Source: CAVQCJ01 sp963711005
GTDB taxonomy: Bacteria; Actinomycetota; Actinomycetes; Prado026
NCBI GenBank assembly: GCA_963711005.1
Contig: CAVQCJ010000002.1
Coordinates: forward strand, 1,178,001-1,242,000
DNA length: 64,000 nt
Direction: 5' to 3'
Both the position numbers and the translations under genes were made by a program. Under the pieces are notes generated by a model that worked only from the letters and a program-made list of their open reading frames with translations, ran no database searches and had not been told where the DNA came from. Below, piece after piece: positions 8,460 through 17,529 of the stretch. Position 1 is the stretch's first letter. Each line of letters begins with the position of its first letter.

Positions 8460-9699
8460 TCACCAGTCGGGGCGCAGCGGCATCCCGCTGCGGTGGTCCG
8501 GTCCCAGGCGCACCCCGAGCAGCTGGTGCAGCTGCACCGTGTTGTTCTCGAACCCGACCTGGCAGGCGACCAGGTACAGCCGCCACACCCGGGCCTTGGC
8601 GAAGCCGACCTCGGCGACCGCCGCGTCCCAGTTCGCCTCGAGGTTGGCGGCCCACTCGCGCAGCGTGAAGGCGTAGTGCTCGCGCAGGTTCTCGCCGTGC
8701 CGGAGCTCGAAGCCGTTGTCGTTCATGGCGGACGCGATCGTCCCCGGCCCCTCCAGCTCCCCGTCGGGGAAGATGTACCGGTCGATGAACCCGCCGGTGC
8801 GCGCCGGGCCGATGCCGTCGGGGCGGGTGATGCAGTGGTTCAGCAGCCGCCCGCCCGGTTGCAGCCGGGACTGCAGGAACGTGAAGTACTTCGGCAGGTT
8901 GGCCAGCCCGATGTGCTCGGTGAGGCCGATCGACGACACCGCGTCGAACCCGGTCTCGGTGACGTCGCGGTAGTCCTGGAAACGGACCTCGGCCACGTCC
9001 TGCATGCCGTGCTCGGCGACCAGCTTGGCGCCCCACTCGGCCTGCTGCCGCGAGAGCGTGACCCCGATGGCTCGTACGCCGTAGTTCTCCACCGCGTGCC
9101 GGACCATGCCGCCCCAGCCGCAGCCGACGTCGAGCAGGCGCATGCCCCGCTCGAGCCCGAGCTTGCGGCAGACGAGGTCGAACTTCTCCGCCTGCGCCTC
9201 CTCGAGCGACGCGTCCGGCTTGGGGAAGACGGCACAGGTGTACGCCATCGACGGGCCGAGGACGTAGGAGTAGAAGAGGTTCGAGACGTCGTAGTGGTGG
9301 CTGATCGCCGCGGCGTCGCGGGCCTTGGAGTGCCGGCGGCCGCGGCGCAGCGGCGGCGGCGCCTCCTGGGCCGGCCGCGGCGGACGGCGCAGGACGCCGG
9401 GACCGAGGGTGCGGAGCACGTCGGCCCGCTCGGCCCAGGTGAGGTCGGCCGCCGGTCCGGCCAGCAGCGTGGCCAGTGCGCCGTGCAGGTCGCCGGTCAC
9501 GTCCAGGTTGCCGGTCACGTAGGCACGCGCCAGCCCGAGGTCGTTCGGCGCGGTCGCGAGGTAGCGCAGCGCGACCGGCGACCGGACGCTCGATCGTCGA
9601 CGGCGCATCCTTCGGTCCGCACGAGCTGCCGTCGAAGGCGACGAACCGCAGCCGGTCGCCGGTGCCGACGAACCGCTCGAACATCTCCGCGAGCTTCAT
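8460..9699 (-). CDS. tmsB: cyclopropane-synthase-like fatty acid methyltransferase TmsB/UfaA type (one frameshift)
   Basis: A SAM-dependent methyltransferase of the cyclopropane fatty acid synthase family, about 412 residues. It has the SAM-binding motif LLDVGCGWGGM, the family motifs YDVSN.FY and YTCAVFPKPDASLEEAQ, and SSIGLTEHIG. From the ATG at 9699 the sequence MKLAEMFERFVGTGDRLRF leads to the N-terminal domain. After APSTIE the frame shifts by one extra base near 9588-9591 and resumes as VRSPVALRYLATAPNDLGL. With the FAD enzyme 14 nt upstream it matches the tmsA-tmsB pair of actinomycetes: TmsB adds a methylene at C10 of oleoyl lipid and TmsA reduces it to 10-methylstearate. Confidence 0.82.
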
Positions 9700-9713
9700 A
9701 CCGCCCCCTTGCC

Positions 9714-11116
9714 TCAGCGCTGCCGGACAGTCTTGTCGTACAGGTCGGCGAACCGTCCATCCGGGTCGTAGGTCTTCTTCAGCGTCTGGTACGCCGCCCC
9801 GTTGTAGGTGGCCCAGAACGTGTCCTTGTCGTAGTACGCAGTGCTGTAGAGCGACTTGCGGCCGCCCAGCTCGGCGACGACCTCCTCGATCCGGCGGTTG
9901 TGGTCGCCGTCGTGCTGTCCCGGCGCGAGCTCGACGCTCGACCAGAAGCCGACGTTCACGTAGGTCTTCCGCGGGTCGAACGCGTAGAGCTCCCAGGTGA
10001 CGTCCGGGTCGCGCTGGAGCAGCGGGCAGACCCAGACCGGCTCGATCCCGACCTCGCGGTGGAAGAAGTCGAGGAACTCGGTCGTGCGATCGATCGGCAC
10101 CTCGACGTCCTGGACGATCACCTCGCGCGGCGGCCGGCCCCGCCAGCCGGTCGACCCGGCCGGCCACCTGGTGCCGGCGCTCGAAGCTGACGAGCTTCAT
10201 GTAGACGTCCGAGCGCATGTACCGCCGCGGGACCAGCCGGCGGACCGCCGGATGCTGCACGCCCAGGGCCCGCGAGCACCAGAACCAGTCGGTGTCCCAG
10301 CGCCACAGGTAGTCGCGGACGGTGAGGAAGTCACGCCGACGCTGCTGCAGGGAGCGGTAGTAGATCCCCTGCCCGGTGTAGTCGCTGGTGTACGGCGCCT
10401 CGTCCACGAACGTGCCCAGGCGTCAGGTAGTGCTCGCCCGGGGAGAAGACCGTGCCGTCCACGAAGTCCAGCTGCGCGCCGTCCGCCGACCGGGTCCGGC
10501 AGACCTCGTCCAGCCGGGCGACGAAGGACTCCGCGTCGTCGTGCCGCTCGTGCGTGAGCATCACGTACGGCCGGACGGGCTGCAGCTCGATCCGCAGCCG
10601 CAGCGCGTACCCGAGCGAGCCGTACGAGTTGGGGAACCCGTAGAACAGCGCCGCGTGCTCGCCGTCCGGGGTGACGGTGAGCAGGCGTGCGTCGCCGGTG
10701 AGCACGTCCATCTCGAGCACCGACTCGTGCGGCAGCCCGTTGCGGAACGAGCTCGACTCGATCCCCAGCCCGGTCACGGCGCCGCCGAGCGTGATCGTCT
10801 TCAGCTGCGGGACCACCAGCGGCATCAGCCCGTACGGCAACGTGGCGTCGACCAGGTCCTCGTACGTGGTCATCCCCAGCACGTCGGCGGTCCGCGCGTC
10901 CGGGTCGACCGACAGGACCCCGGCGAGCCCGGAGACGTCCAGCCCGGGGGCGGCGGCCCGGGCGCGGAAGACGTTGCTGGTGCGCTTCGCCAGCCGGACC
11001 GAGCCTGAGGGCGGGACGTCGGCGACCTGGGCGCGCATCCGCTCCGCCGCGACCGCGTAGCCGGCACGGTCGACCCCCGGCGCGCGGCCGGTGCTCCCGG
11101 CGACCAGGTTCGCCAT
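9714..11116 (-). CDS. tmsA: FAD-binding oxidoreductase TmsA type (two frameshifts)
   Basis: An FAD-linked oxidase-family protein of about 468 residues, the likely reductase of 10-methylene to 10-methyl fatty acyl chains. The FAD-binding domain is N-terminal (SNVFRARAAA, TYEDLVDATLPYGLMPLVVP, TLGGAVTGLGIESSSFRNGL). The substrate domain follows (GIYYRSLQQRRRDFLTVRDY, then VEVPIDRTTEFLDFFHREVG and RKTYVNVGFWSSV). Two single-base insertions break it: near 10419-10420, between EHYLT and TFVDEAPYTSDYTG, and in the CCCC run at 10138-10141, before REVIVQDVEVP. The ATG at 11116 is preferred over the GTG two codons upstream. It is first in the tmsA-tmsB-ligase unit. Confidence 0.8.
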
Positions 11117-11186
11117 GGGCACACGCTAGCCACGCTCGGACCCGCTGGGAACCTTGATCGTTCAACTGGGCCCCCGCCCGCCCTCA

Positions 11187-11258
11187 CCCGCGTTGATCTT
11201 GAGCAAGTCACCGGCCCTGACGGCGTGTCTCAGGTGTGTTGCTCAAGATCAACGCGGG
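11187..11258. repeat. 20-bp perfect inverted repeat
   Basis: The left arm 11187-11206 (CCCGCGTTGATCTTGAGCAA) is exactly complementary to 11239-11258, with a 32-nt loop. It sits between the stop of a small membrane protein gene (11277) and the start of tmsA (11116). It could be a terminator hairpin or one copy of an interspersed GTTGATCTTGAGC palindrome; similar GTTGATC-type repeats occur in other actinomycete genomes from memory. No second copy was noticed in this window. Confidence 0.7.
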
Positions 11259-11276
11259 GATGGGGCAGGGTTGGGG

Positions 11277-11462
11277 TCAGCGGGAGCGGCGGCCGCGGGG
11301 GCGGAGGAAGTACGCGAGGGCGCCCGTGAGCAGGCCGACGACGAGGTAGACGGCCCCGATGTTGGCGTGGCCCCGGGAGAAGTTGAGCGCGGCCAGTACC
11401 AGCCACGCGAGGGCGATGACGACCAGCACGTAGTGCCGGTCGCGGGGGGTCACGCGCGGCAT
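11277..11462 (-). CDS. small membrane protein (two TM segments)
   Basis: A 61-residue protein starting MPRVTPRDRHYVLVVIALAW. Two hydrophobic spans are evident, about residues 10-27 (VLVVIALAWLVLAALNF) and 34-53 (IGAVYLVVGLLTGALAYFL), followed by a basic tail RPRGRRSR that would stay cytoplasmic. No family is recognised. The ATG at 11462 is chosen because the hydrophobic region begins soon after it; an earlier start in frame would add a non-hydrophobic leader. Confidence 0.6.
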   Translation of the reverse strand: MPRVTPRDRHYVLVVIALAWLVLAALNFSRGHANIGAVYLVVGLLTGALAYFLRPRGRRSR

Positions 11463-11491
11463 GCTACGGGGACCGCATAGGTTCTCCGGCC

Positions 11492-12430
11492 ATGACACCC
11501 ATGACAGACAGTGGCCGAGCCGAGGGTGCCGCGCCGAGGCCGCGGGTCGGCGTCGTCGGGCTGGGGATCATGGGCTCCGGGATGGCGCACAACCTGGTCG
11601 CCGCCGGCTTCCCGGTCACCGTCTTCAACCGCACCCCGGCCCGGACCGAGCCGCTCGCGGCGGTCGGCGCCGCGGTCGCGGACACCGCTGCCGGGCTGGC
11701 CGCGGCGAGCGACGTCGTCCTGGTCTGCGTGAGCGACACCCCCGACGTCGAGGCGGTGCTCTTCGGACCGGGCGGCGTCGCCGAGGGGGCCGCGGCGGGC
11801 ACGCTCGTCATCGACGCCAGCACGATCGCCCCGGCGGCGACGCGGGCGCTCGCGGAACGGCTGGCCGGCCAAGGCGTCGCCCTCGTCGACGCACCGGTCT
11901 CCGGCGGGTCCGAGGGCGCCAAGAACGGTACGTTGTCGATCATGGTCGGCGGCGCGGAGCCCGACGTCGACCGCGCTCGCCCGGTGCTGGAGGCGATCGG
12001 CCGGACGATCACCCACGTGGGCCCGGTCGGCGCCGGGCAGACCTGCAAGCTGGTCAACCAGGTGCTGGTCGTGGTCAACATGCTCGCGGTCTCCGAGGCG
12101 CTGCTGCTGGCGGAGGCGGGCGGCCTGGACCTGGGGACCACGATCGCGGCGGTCCAGGGCGGGGCCGGTGGCTCGTGGATGCTCACCAACCGCGGCCCGC
12201 AGGTGGTGGCCGGCGACTGGCGGCCCGGCTTCACCATCGACCTGCAGCAGAAGGACCTGCGGCTGGTGCTCGAAGCCGCCGACGAGCTCGGCGTCCCACT
12301 GGTCGGCACGGCCGCGGTGTTCCAGCTGTACCGCACGCTGCAGGCGCGCGGTCTCGGCTCGGAGGGGAACCACGCCCTCGCCAAGGCCCTCGAGGCGCTG
12401 TCCGGTCACAGGATCGGCCGAACGTCGTGA
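11492..12430 (+). CDS. NAD(P)-dependent beta-hydroxyacid dehydrogenase (3-hydroxyisobutyrate dehydrogenase family)
   Basis: A 312-residue dehydrogenase. The Rossmann motif GLGIMGSGMA is at 23-32, the substrate-binding motif DAPVSGGSEGA at 133-143 and the catalytic Lys186 in GAGQTCKLVNQV. The C-terminal helical domain (PGFTIDLQQKDLRLVLE) is typical. The family includes 2-hydroxy-3-oxopropionate (tartronate semialdehyde) reductase and 3-hydroxyisobutyrate dehydrogenase. The signature does not separate these, although the form resembles tartronate semialdehyde reductase-like proteins. It overlaps the next gene by 4 nt. Confidence 0.9.
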   Translation: MTPMTDSGRAEGAAPRPRVGVVGLGIMGSGMAHNLVAAGFPVTVFNRTPARTEPLAAVGAAVADTAAGLAAASDVVLVCVSDTPDVEAVLFGPGGVAEGAAAGTLVIDASTIAPAATRALAERLAGQGVALVDAPVSGGSEGAKNGTLSIMVGGAEPDVDRARPVLEAIGRTITHVGPVGAGQTCKLVNQVLVVVNMLAVSEALLLAEAGGLDLGTTIAAVQGGAGGSWMLTNRGPQVVAGDWRPGFTIDLQQKDLRLVLEAADELGVPLVGTAAVFQLYRTLQARGLGSEGNHALAKALEALSGHRIGRTS

Positions 12431-12978
12431 TCCCGCTGAACGCCGGGCCAACTGAACGCTGGGCCGATCTGAACGAACTGTCAGGATCTGGTGCGATCCC
12501 GGTCCGACGGGCCCTGGCGCTGCTCGCAACCGGGTACGACTACCTCATCCCGTACGTCGACCCGGCGCTGTTCGACTGGCGGCAGGGCCGGCCGGACCTG
12601 TTCGCCAACATCGCGCACCGCACGCTGGACGGGCTGTACGTCCTCGGCTTCGTCGAGTTCGCCGACGCCGCCTACCAGCGGTTCGACGAGATGGCCCAGG
12701 TCGTCGTCATGGACGCGCACGCGCACCGCACCGGCGAGCACCTCGACGAGATGCGGCGGTTGCGCCGCGAGGCGCACCCGGACCTCGCCGGCGGGCACCA
12801 CTACGTGGACTCGGCGCGGCACGCCGGGTACGTCGACTCGCCGACGTACCAGCGCTACCTCGCCGACCTGCGGGACCGGTTCGGCTTCGCCGACCCAGAC
12901 GACGACTTCTACGGACCGCCGACGCTGGACCTGACCGCGCAGCCCGACAGCGCGCCGGCCGGGACGGTGCACTCGTGA
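12427..12978 (+). CDS. hypothetical protein in dehydrogenase-methyltransferase operon
   Basis: A 183-residue soluble, acidic protein with no family that I recognise. Conserved-looking blocks are YDYLIPYVDPALFDWRQGRP, HRTLDGLYVLGFVEFADAAY and several His-rich stretches (MDAHAHRTGEH, GGHHYVDSARH) that could bind metal. The GTG at 12427 overlaps the stop of the dehydrogenase and its own stop overlaps the methyltransferase start. Three genes are therefore translationally coupled, which suggests a shared pathway. Confidence 0.7.
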   Translation: MIPLNAGPTERWADLNELSGSGAIPVRRALALLATGYDYLIPYVDPALFDWRQGRPDLFANIAHRTLDGLYVLGFVEFADAAYQRFDEMAQVVVMDAHAHRTGEHLDEMRRLRREAHPDLAGGHHYVDSARHAGYVDSPTYQRYLADLRDRFGFADPDDDFYGPPTLDLTAQPDSAPAGTVHS

Positions 12979-13940
12979 CCACCTCGCCGGTACCCGCGCT
13001 GGCCGACCTGCTGCCGTTGCCCGCCGCCCTCGACGGCGGGCTGGCCACCGAGCTGGAGGTGCGGGGCTACGACCTGGCTCACCACCTGTGGTCCGCGCAG
13101 CTGCTCGCCGACGACCCGGACGCGATTCGCCGGCTGCACCGGGACTACTACCTGGCCGGTGCACGGGTCGCGATCTCCGCGTCGTACCAGGCCAGCCGGA
13201 CCGGGTTCATCGCCAGCGGCATGGACGCCGACGAGGCCGACGCGCTGTTGCGACGCAGCGTGCGGATCGCCCAGCAGGCGCGCGACCAGGCCCTAGCCGA
13301 GGGCGTCCGCGGGCCGCTGCTCGTCGCGGCCAGCGTGGGCCCGTACGGGGCGATCCGGCACGACGGCTCGGAGTACCGCGGCCGCTACGGCATCCCGCGG
13401 GCCAGGCTGCGGGCGTTCCACGAGGAACGGCTCGCCGTGCTGGTCGACGCGGCCCCCGACGTGCTGGCGGTCGAGACCATCCCGGACGTCGAGGAGGCCG
13501 AGGTCCTGGTCGAGCTGCTGGCCGGCTCCGACGTCCCGGCATGGATCTCGTTCTCGTGCACAGCGGGCGGGAAGACCTGCGCCGGGCAGCCGTTCGCGGA
13601 GGCGGTCGGCGTGGCCACCTCCACCGACCGCACCATCGCGGTCGGGGCCAACTGCACGGCCGCGGAGCACGTCGACGCGGTGCTCGCTGCTGCCCGGGCG
13701 GTCACCGAGCTGCCGCTGGTCGTCTACCCCAACGCCGGCGGCACCTGGGACGCGTCCACCGGCACCTGGACCGACGTCATGTCCAAGGACCTGCCCGCCG
13801 CCGTCGTCCGGCGCTGGGTGGACGCCGGCGCCGCGCTGGTCGGCGGCTGCTGCGGTCTCGGGCCGGAGGCCGTCGCGGGCATCGCCGGGGCCATCGCGAC
13901 GTTGCCGGACAGCGTGGACGGGTCGGACGTCAGGCCCTGA
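12975..13940 (+). CDS. mmuM: homocysteine S-methyltransferase
   Basis: A 321-residue enzyme transferring a methyl group, usually from S-methylmethionine or SAM, to homocysteine to give methionine. It begins with the barrel strand ALDGGLATELEVRG (residues 18-31). The zinc ligands are visible: Cys227 (GANCTAAEHV) and the Cys292-Cys293 pair in GGCCGLGPEAV. ETIPDVEEAEV and WISFSCT are further family motifs. It is the last gene of the coupled trio starting at 11492; its end overlaps the convergent glycosidase gene by 11 nt. Confidence 0.92.
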   Translation: MTTSPVPALADLLPLPAALDGGLATELEVRGYDLAHHLWSAQLLADDPDAIRRLHRDYYLAGARVAISASYQASRTGFIASGMDADEADALLRRSVRIAQQARDQALAEGVRGPLLVAASVGPYGAIRHDGSEYRGRYGIPRARLRAFHEERLAVLVDAAPDVLAVETIPDVEEAEVLVELLAGSDVPAWISFSCTAGGKTCAGQPFAEAVGVATSTDRTIAVGANCTAAEHVDAVLAAARAVTELPLVVYPNAGGTWDASTGTWTDVMSKDLPAAVVRRWVDAGAALVGGCCGLGPEAVAGIAGAIATLPDSVDGSDVRP

Positions 13941-16269
13941 ACTCCAGGTAGACCCACGAACCGGTGGTCGCGGCGTTGACGGCGTCGGTGGCGATCGACG
14001 CCCGCACCCGGTACTGCACCGAGAGCGCGTGCTTGGCCAGCGGAAGGCCGGCAGCGCCGCTCCCCGCGTCGACGGGTACGCAGGCCGTGGTCGCCACGGT
14101 CTTCCATGCTCCGCCGCTGAAGCCCTGCGCCGTGAAGGTCACGCAGCCGACCGCGCCGCGGGCCGGGGCCAGCACTGCGCGGAAGGCCGGGTCCGTGGCC
14201 GAGTGGAACAGCCGGTACGAGCCGGACGTGCCGTAGGCGCCGGCGACCGACGTCGTGATGCGCGCCAGGGCCGTGGTCGACGTGGCGTACGTCGCGGTCG
14301 CGTACCGCGCGTCGCCGGCGAAGCTCGCCTGGAAGGCGACGTGCCGGTAGAAGGTCGTGGACAGCGCGTAGTTCCCGGCGCTGTTCACCGGTCCGGTGTG
14401 CACGAGAGTCCACACCGGGGCCGGTACGCCGTACACGTACTCGTAGAGGCTGATCGTGCGGTTGGTGTAGGTCGGGCCGAGGTGCACGGTCACCGTCCCC
14501 GCCCCGCCGTAGGCGAACACCCGGCCGTTCACGGCGACGGTGAGCGCTGGGGTGACGCGGTCCACCGGGACCGTGACCGTGGCCGTCGACCCGGAGTGCG
14601 TGCTGTCGCCGGCGAACCGGAACGTGTACGTCACCGTCCCGCCGGCCGGCGGGCTGTCGGTCGCGACGAAGCCGCCGGCGGAGTCCGTGGTGAGCGACGC
14701 GAGCTGCACGGTGCCGGTGAGGTCGGTGCGCGTCCAGGTCAGCGGTCGCAGGCCGGTCGCGGTGTCGCCGCCGGTCAGCGCTCCGGTGATGGTCAGCGGG
14801 ACGCCGCGGGGGGCCGACGGCGGTCCGGACGCAGTCAGGAAGGTCTGCACCGCCACGGTGCTGACCGTCGTCGACGCGGTCGCGGCGGTCGTCGCCGCGT
14901 TCCCGCCGTACGCCACGGTGTACGCGCTGGCGCCGACCGCGGCGGGGGTGTCGGACACCTGGAAGCCGCCGCCGGAGTCAGTCGTGACGCCTGCCAACGG
15001 GGTGCTGCTGCCGTCCGGGTTCCGGCGGGTCAGCGTGAGCGGGACGCCCGGGGCCGGGACGCTCTGGACCAGCAACGTGCCGCTCAGCGTGGTGGCGGCA
15101 CCGATCGTGAACCCGGAGCCGGCGGCGGCCAGGGTGAGCGACGCCGGCCGAGGCGCCTGCGCCGCGGCCATGGCGGCGGCGAAGTCGACACCCGGTCCGC
15201 TCGACGGGGTGCCGCAGTCGGTCGGCGCCCAGGTCCGATCGGCCATCAGCAGGGTGCCGATACCGATGTCGGCGGACTGCCCGAGCACACCGATCCCGCG
15301 GGTCGCGAGGTACGAGAGGAACGCCGGGGCGAGATTCTGCGACGAGGTCCCGCACTTGGCGGTGCCGTAGTTCCACTCGGTGGCGAGAACCGGCACCTGC
15401 ATGGCGGCGTCCCCGAACCGGTAGTCCCAGTCCAGGTAGCCCTTCGGGGACGTGTAGAAGTACGGGTGCACGGCGTAGGCGATGTCCGGCGGCGTCAGCG
15501 TGTCCTGCAGCAGGGGCACGCCCTGCAGCTCGCCACCCTTGTTCAGCCCGTCCGCGACGAGAACGTTGCGGGCGCCGAGCGCTCGGATGGCGTCGACCAG
15601 CTGCTGGTGCCCCACCGCAGGGTCGCCCAGGTTGGGCTCGGGGCTGGACCCGCCGTTCAGCCACTCGTCCCACTGCCCCGGCCCGGGCGGCATCAGGAGC
15701 GGAGCCGCGGATCCGTCGATCGGTTCGTTGTAGAGCTCGAACGCGACGTCCGGGTCGGCGGCGAACATCGGCGCCAGGACGGTCCAGGCGGCGACCGTGG
15801 CCTGGCTGGGCATCGGGTGCTGGGCACCGCAGCCGGCCTGGTACTGGTCCTGCATGGACAGGATCACTGCCAGCCCGGCGTCGTGGGCCTGGGTCACGGT
15901 GCCCGACAGGGCGGTGAGGTAGGCCGTGACGTTCGCCGGCACCGGGTCGGTCAGCGCCGTCTGCAGCACCTGCAGCCGCACGGTGTTCGCGTGCCAGGCG
16001 CCGGCCAGCGCCGCCATCTCCGGCTGCCCGAGTTGGGCGGCAGCCTTGACGATGTCCGTCTGGGTGCAGTCGGCCCCGGCCATCGCGCCGACGAGGTTGA
16101 ACCCGCGCACGAGGAACGGCTGACCGTCCCGGGTCAGCTGGTTGCCGACCACCCGCAGGCCGGCCGGCGGCGCGGCCGTCGCGGGGGAGCTCGCCCCGGC
16201 GACCAGCGAACCCGCCGCCAGCGCGAGGCCGAGAACGAGCACGGCCGGGCGCCCCGCCGTCCGTCGCAT
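13930..16269 (-). CDS. secreted GH5-type glycoside hydrolase with Ig-like repeats
   Basis: A 779-residue exported protein. A signal peptide (MRRTAGRP then a hydrophobic core) ends near residue 32 (ATAA-PPAG). The cellulase-type (GH5) barrel covers about 35-400, with acid/base Glu182 in ELYNEP, His268 in YAVHPYFYT and nucleophile Glu298 in ATEWNYG. From about 415 on there are at least three Ig/bacterial-repeat-like domains, each with a G-x-P-L-T-x-T and TTDSxGGF pattern (for example TLTRRNPDGS, LTTDSAGGFVATD). A C-terminal beta-rich segment follows, ending WVYLEFRA. No carbohydrate-binding module is evident. Likely acts outside the cell on cellulose or mannan. Confidence 0.85.
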   Translation of the reverse strand: MRRTAGRPAVLVLGLALAAGSLVAGASSPATAAPPAGLRVVGNQLTRDGQPFLVRGFNLVGAMAGADCTQTDIVKAAAQLGQPEMAALAGAWHANTVRLQVLQTALTDPVPANVTAYLTALSGTVTQAHDAGLAVILSMQDQYQAGCGAQHPMPSQATVAAWTVLAPMFAADPDVAFELYNEPIDGSAAPLLMPPGPGQWDEWLNGGSSPEPNLGDPAVGHQQLVDAIRALGARNVLVADGLNKGGELQGVPLLQDTLTPPDIAYAVHPYFYTSPKGYLDWDYRFGDAAMQVPVLATEWNYGTAKCGTSSQNLAPAFLSYLATRGIGVLGQSADIGIGTLLMADRTWAPTDCGTPSSGPGVDFAAAMAAAQAPRPASLTLAAAGSGFTIGAATTLSGTLLVQSVPAPGVPLTLTRRNPDGSSTPLAGVTTDSGGGFQVSDTPAAVGASAYTVAYGGNAATTAATASTTVSTVAVQTFLTASGPPSAPRGVPLTITGALTGGDTATGLRPLTWTRTDLTGTVQLASLTTDSAGGFVATDSPPAGGTVTYTFRFAGDSTHSGSTATVTVPVDRVTPALTVAVNGRVFAYGGAGTVTVHLGPTYTNRTISLYEYVYGVPAPVWTLVHTGPVNSAGNYALSTTFYRHVAFQASFAGDARYATATYATSTTALARITTSVAGAYGTSGSYRLFHSATDPAFRAVLAPARGAVGCVTFTAQGFSGGAWKTVATTACVPVDAGSGAAGLPLAKHALSVQYRVRASIATDAVNAATTGSWVYLEFRA

Positions 16270-16453
16270 GCTGCACCCCCGCCCAGGTCCCGCGGCGACC
16301 ATCGCACAGCCGGCCCGATCGGCGCAGGCGAGCATCGAAGTTAGAGCGCAATCCAGGCCGAGAACCGGCCGGCTCATGGGCGGGGGCACCGGGTTTACCG
16401 GGTCCGAACACAGCCTGGGCCGGGGCCGGACATGCGGTTCCGATGCTCTGGCC

Positions 16454-16798
16454 ATGAACTCCAGAACGCTGAACCCGAGCACCCTGCGACGGGCGGCAGC
16501 CGCCGGGCTGGCCGTTGCCGCGCTCCTCACCACGGCGGCCTGCTCGCGCCACGTCGGCGCCCCGCCGGCCGCGCCCCAGCGCGGCGCCTCCGTCACGGCC
16601 ACGGCGGGTCCTGGGACCGGCTCCGTTCCGGTCACCGACGCGACTCCCGGCCAGCCGGCCGGCGCCGCGCAGACCGCCGCCGCCCAGGCCGCCTCGGCGC
16701 TGGGTACCGCCATCGACCGGGCGGGCGCAGCAGCGTCCGACCAGAGCAGCGACCTGTCCGCAAGCACGGGCAGCACAGAAGGAGACCCGACCCAGTGA
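16454..16798 (+). CDS. small lipoprotein, Ala/Pro-rich
   Basis: A 114-residue protein with a lipoprotein signal peptide: Arg-rich n-region (MNSRTLNPSTLRR), hydrophobic stretch and lipobox TAACS with the modified Cys near residue 31. The mature part is low-complexity, rich in Ala, Gly, Pro, Thr and Ser, with no recognisable domain. It overlaps the next exported protein gene by 4 nt, so the two are co-translated and probably work together at the cell surface. Confidence 0.72.
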   Translation: MNSRTLNPSTLRRAAAAGLAVAALLTTAACSRHVGAPPAAPQRGASVTATAGPGTGSVPVTDATPGQPAGAAQTAAAQAASALGTAIDRAGAAASDQSSDLSASTGSTEGDPTQ

Positions 16799-17529
16799 AC
16801 ATCCGACGCCTCGTCCCCATGCTCGCCGTGGCCGGCACCGGCCTGGTGCTCGTCACGGGAGCCACCGCGCCAGCGTTCGCGGACACGGCCCCGAGTCCCG
16901 CGCCCAGCACCAGGACGTGCTCCGCCGACAGGCTGGCATACGTCCAGGCGCGTGTCGACGCCGCCGTCAAGGCGCGTGAGCTCACCATCGACTCGCTGAC
17001 GCGCCGGCTGGCCGCCCGCACCCACGTGACCGACGCCCATCGAGCGACCCTCACCGCGACCTACACCGCGGACGCGAGCGGCCTGCGCACCGTCGACGCG
17101 ACCGTGCATGCCGACACCACCTGTGCCCAGGCGGTCGTCGACGGGCGCACGGTGGTGACCAGCTACCGGGTGTACCGCCTGCTGGTCCCGCAGACGCGCC
17201 TGGTGTCGGCCGCGGATACGGGCACGTACGCGGCCGGCCAGCTGGCTGCCGCCGAAGCGAAGGCACAAGCGGCGATCGACGCGCTCACCGACGCGCAGAA
17301 GAAGGCGACCGCCCAGGCCGAGCTGGACGACATGAAGGCGCACGTCGACGCCGCGACGACAGCACTGTCCGGTGTGGCGGACGGGATGCTGGCGTTGGTC
17401 CCGGCTGACATCCCGGCCAAGCAGCCGGTGATCGACGGCTACCGCGCGAGCGTCGCCTCGGCGCACGCCGACCTGGCCAAGGCGCTCGCCGACGCCAAGT
17501 CGCTGAAGGCGTTGCTCGGCAACGGCTGA
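16795..17529 (+). CDS. secreted coiled-coil protein of unknown function
   Basis: A 244-residue exported protein. The GTG start overlaps the previous stop (GTGA). The signal peptide MNIRRLVPMLAVAGTGLVLV ends at ATAPAFA-DTAP near residue 28. The mature protein is Ala- and Asp-rich and helical (AAAEAKAQAAIDALTDAQKK, YRASVASAHADLAKALADAK), suggesting a coiled coil. There are two Cys (RTCSADR, TTCAQAV) that could form a disulphide. No enzymatic motif. Probably a cell-wall or secreted structural protein. Confidence 0.75.
   Translation: MNIRRLVPMLAVAGTGLVLVTGATAPAFADTAPSPAPSTRTCSADRLAYVQARVDAAVKARELTIDSLTRRLAARTHVTDAHRATLTATYTADASGLRTVDATVHADTTCAQAVVDGRTVVTSYRVYRLLVPQTRLVSAADTGTYAAGQLAAAEAKAQAAIDALTDAQKKATAQAELDDMKAHVDAATTALSGVADGMLALVPADIPAKQPVIDGYRASVASAHADLAKALADAKSLKALLGNG

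Noticed and set aside
16270..17466. Long minus-strand open frame extending upstream of the GH5 gene
   Set aside because: It has no conserved motif, lies opposite two well-supported exported protein genes with signal peptides, and the GH5 signal peptide starts at 16269.
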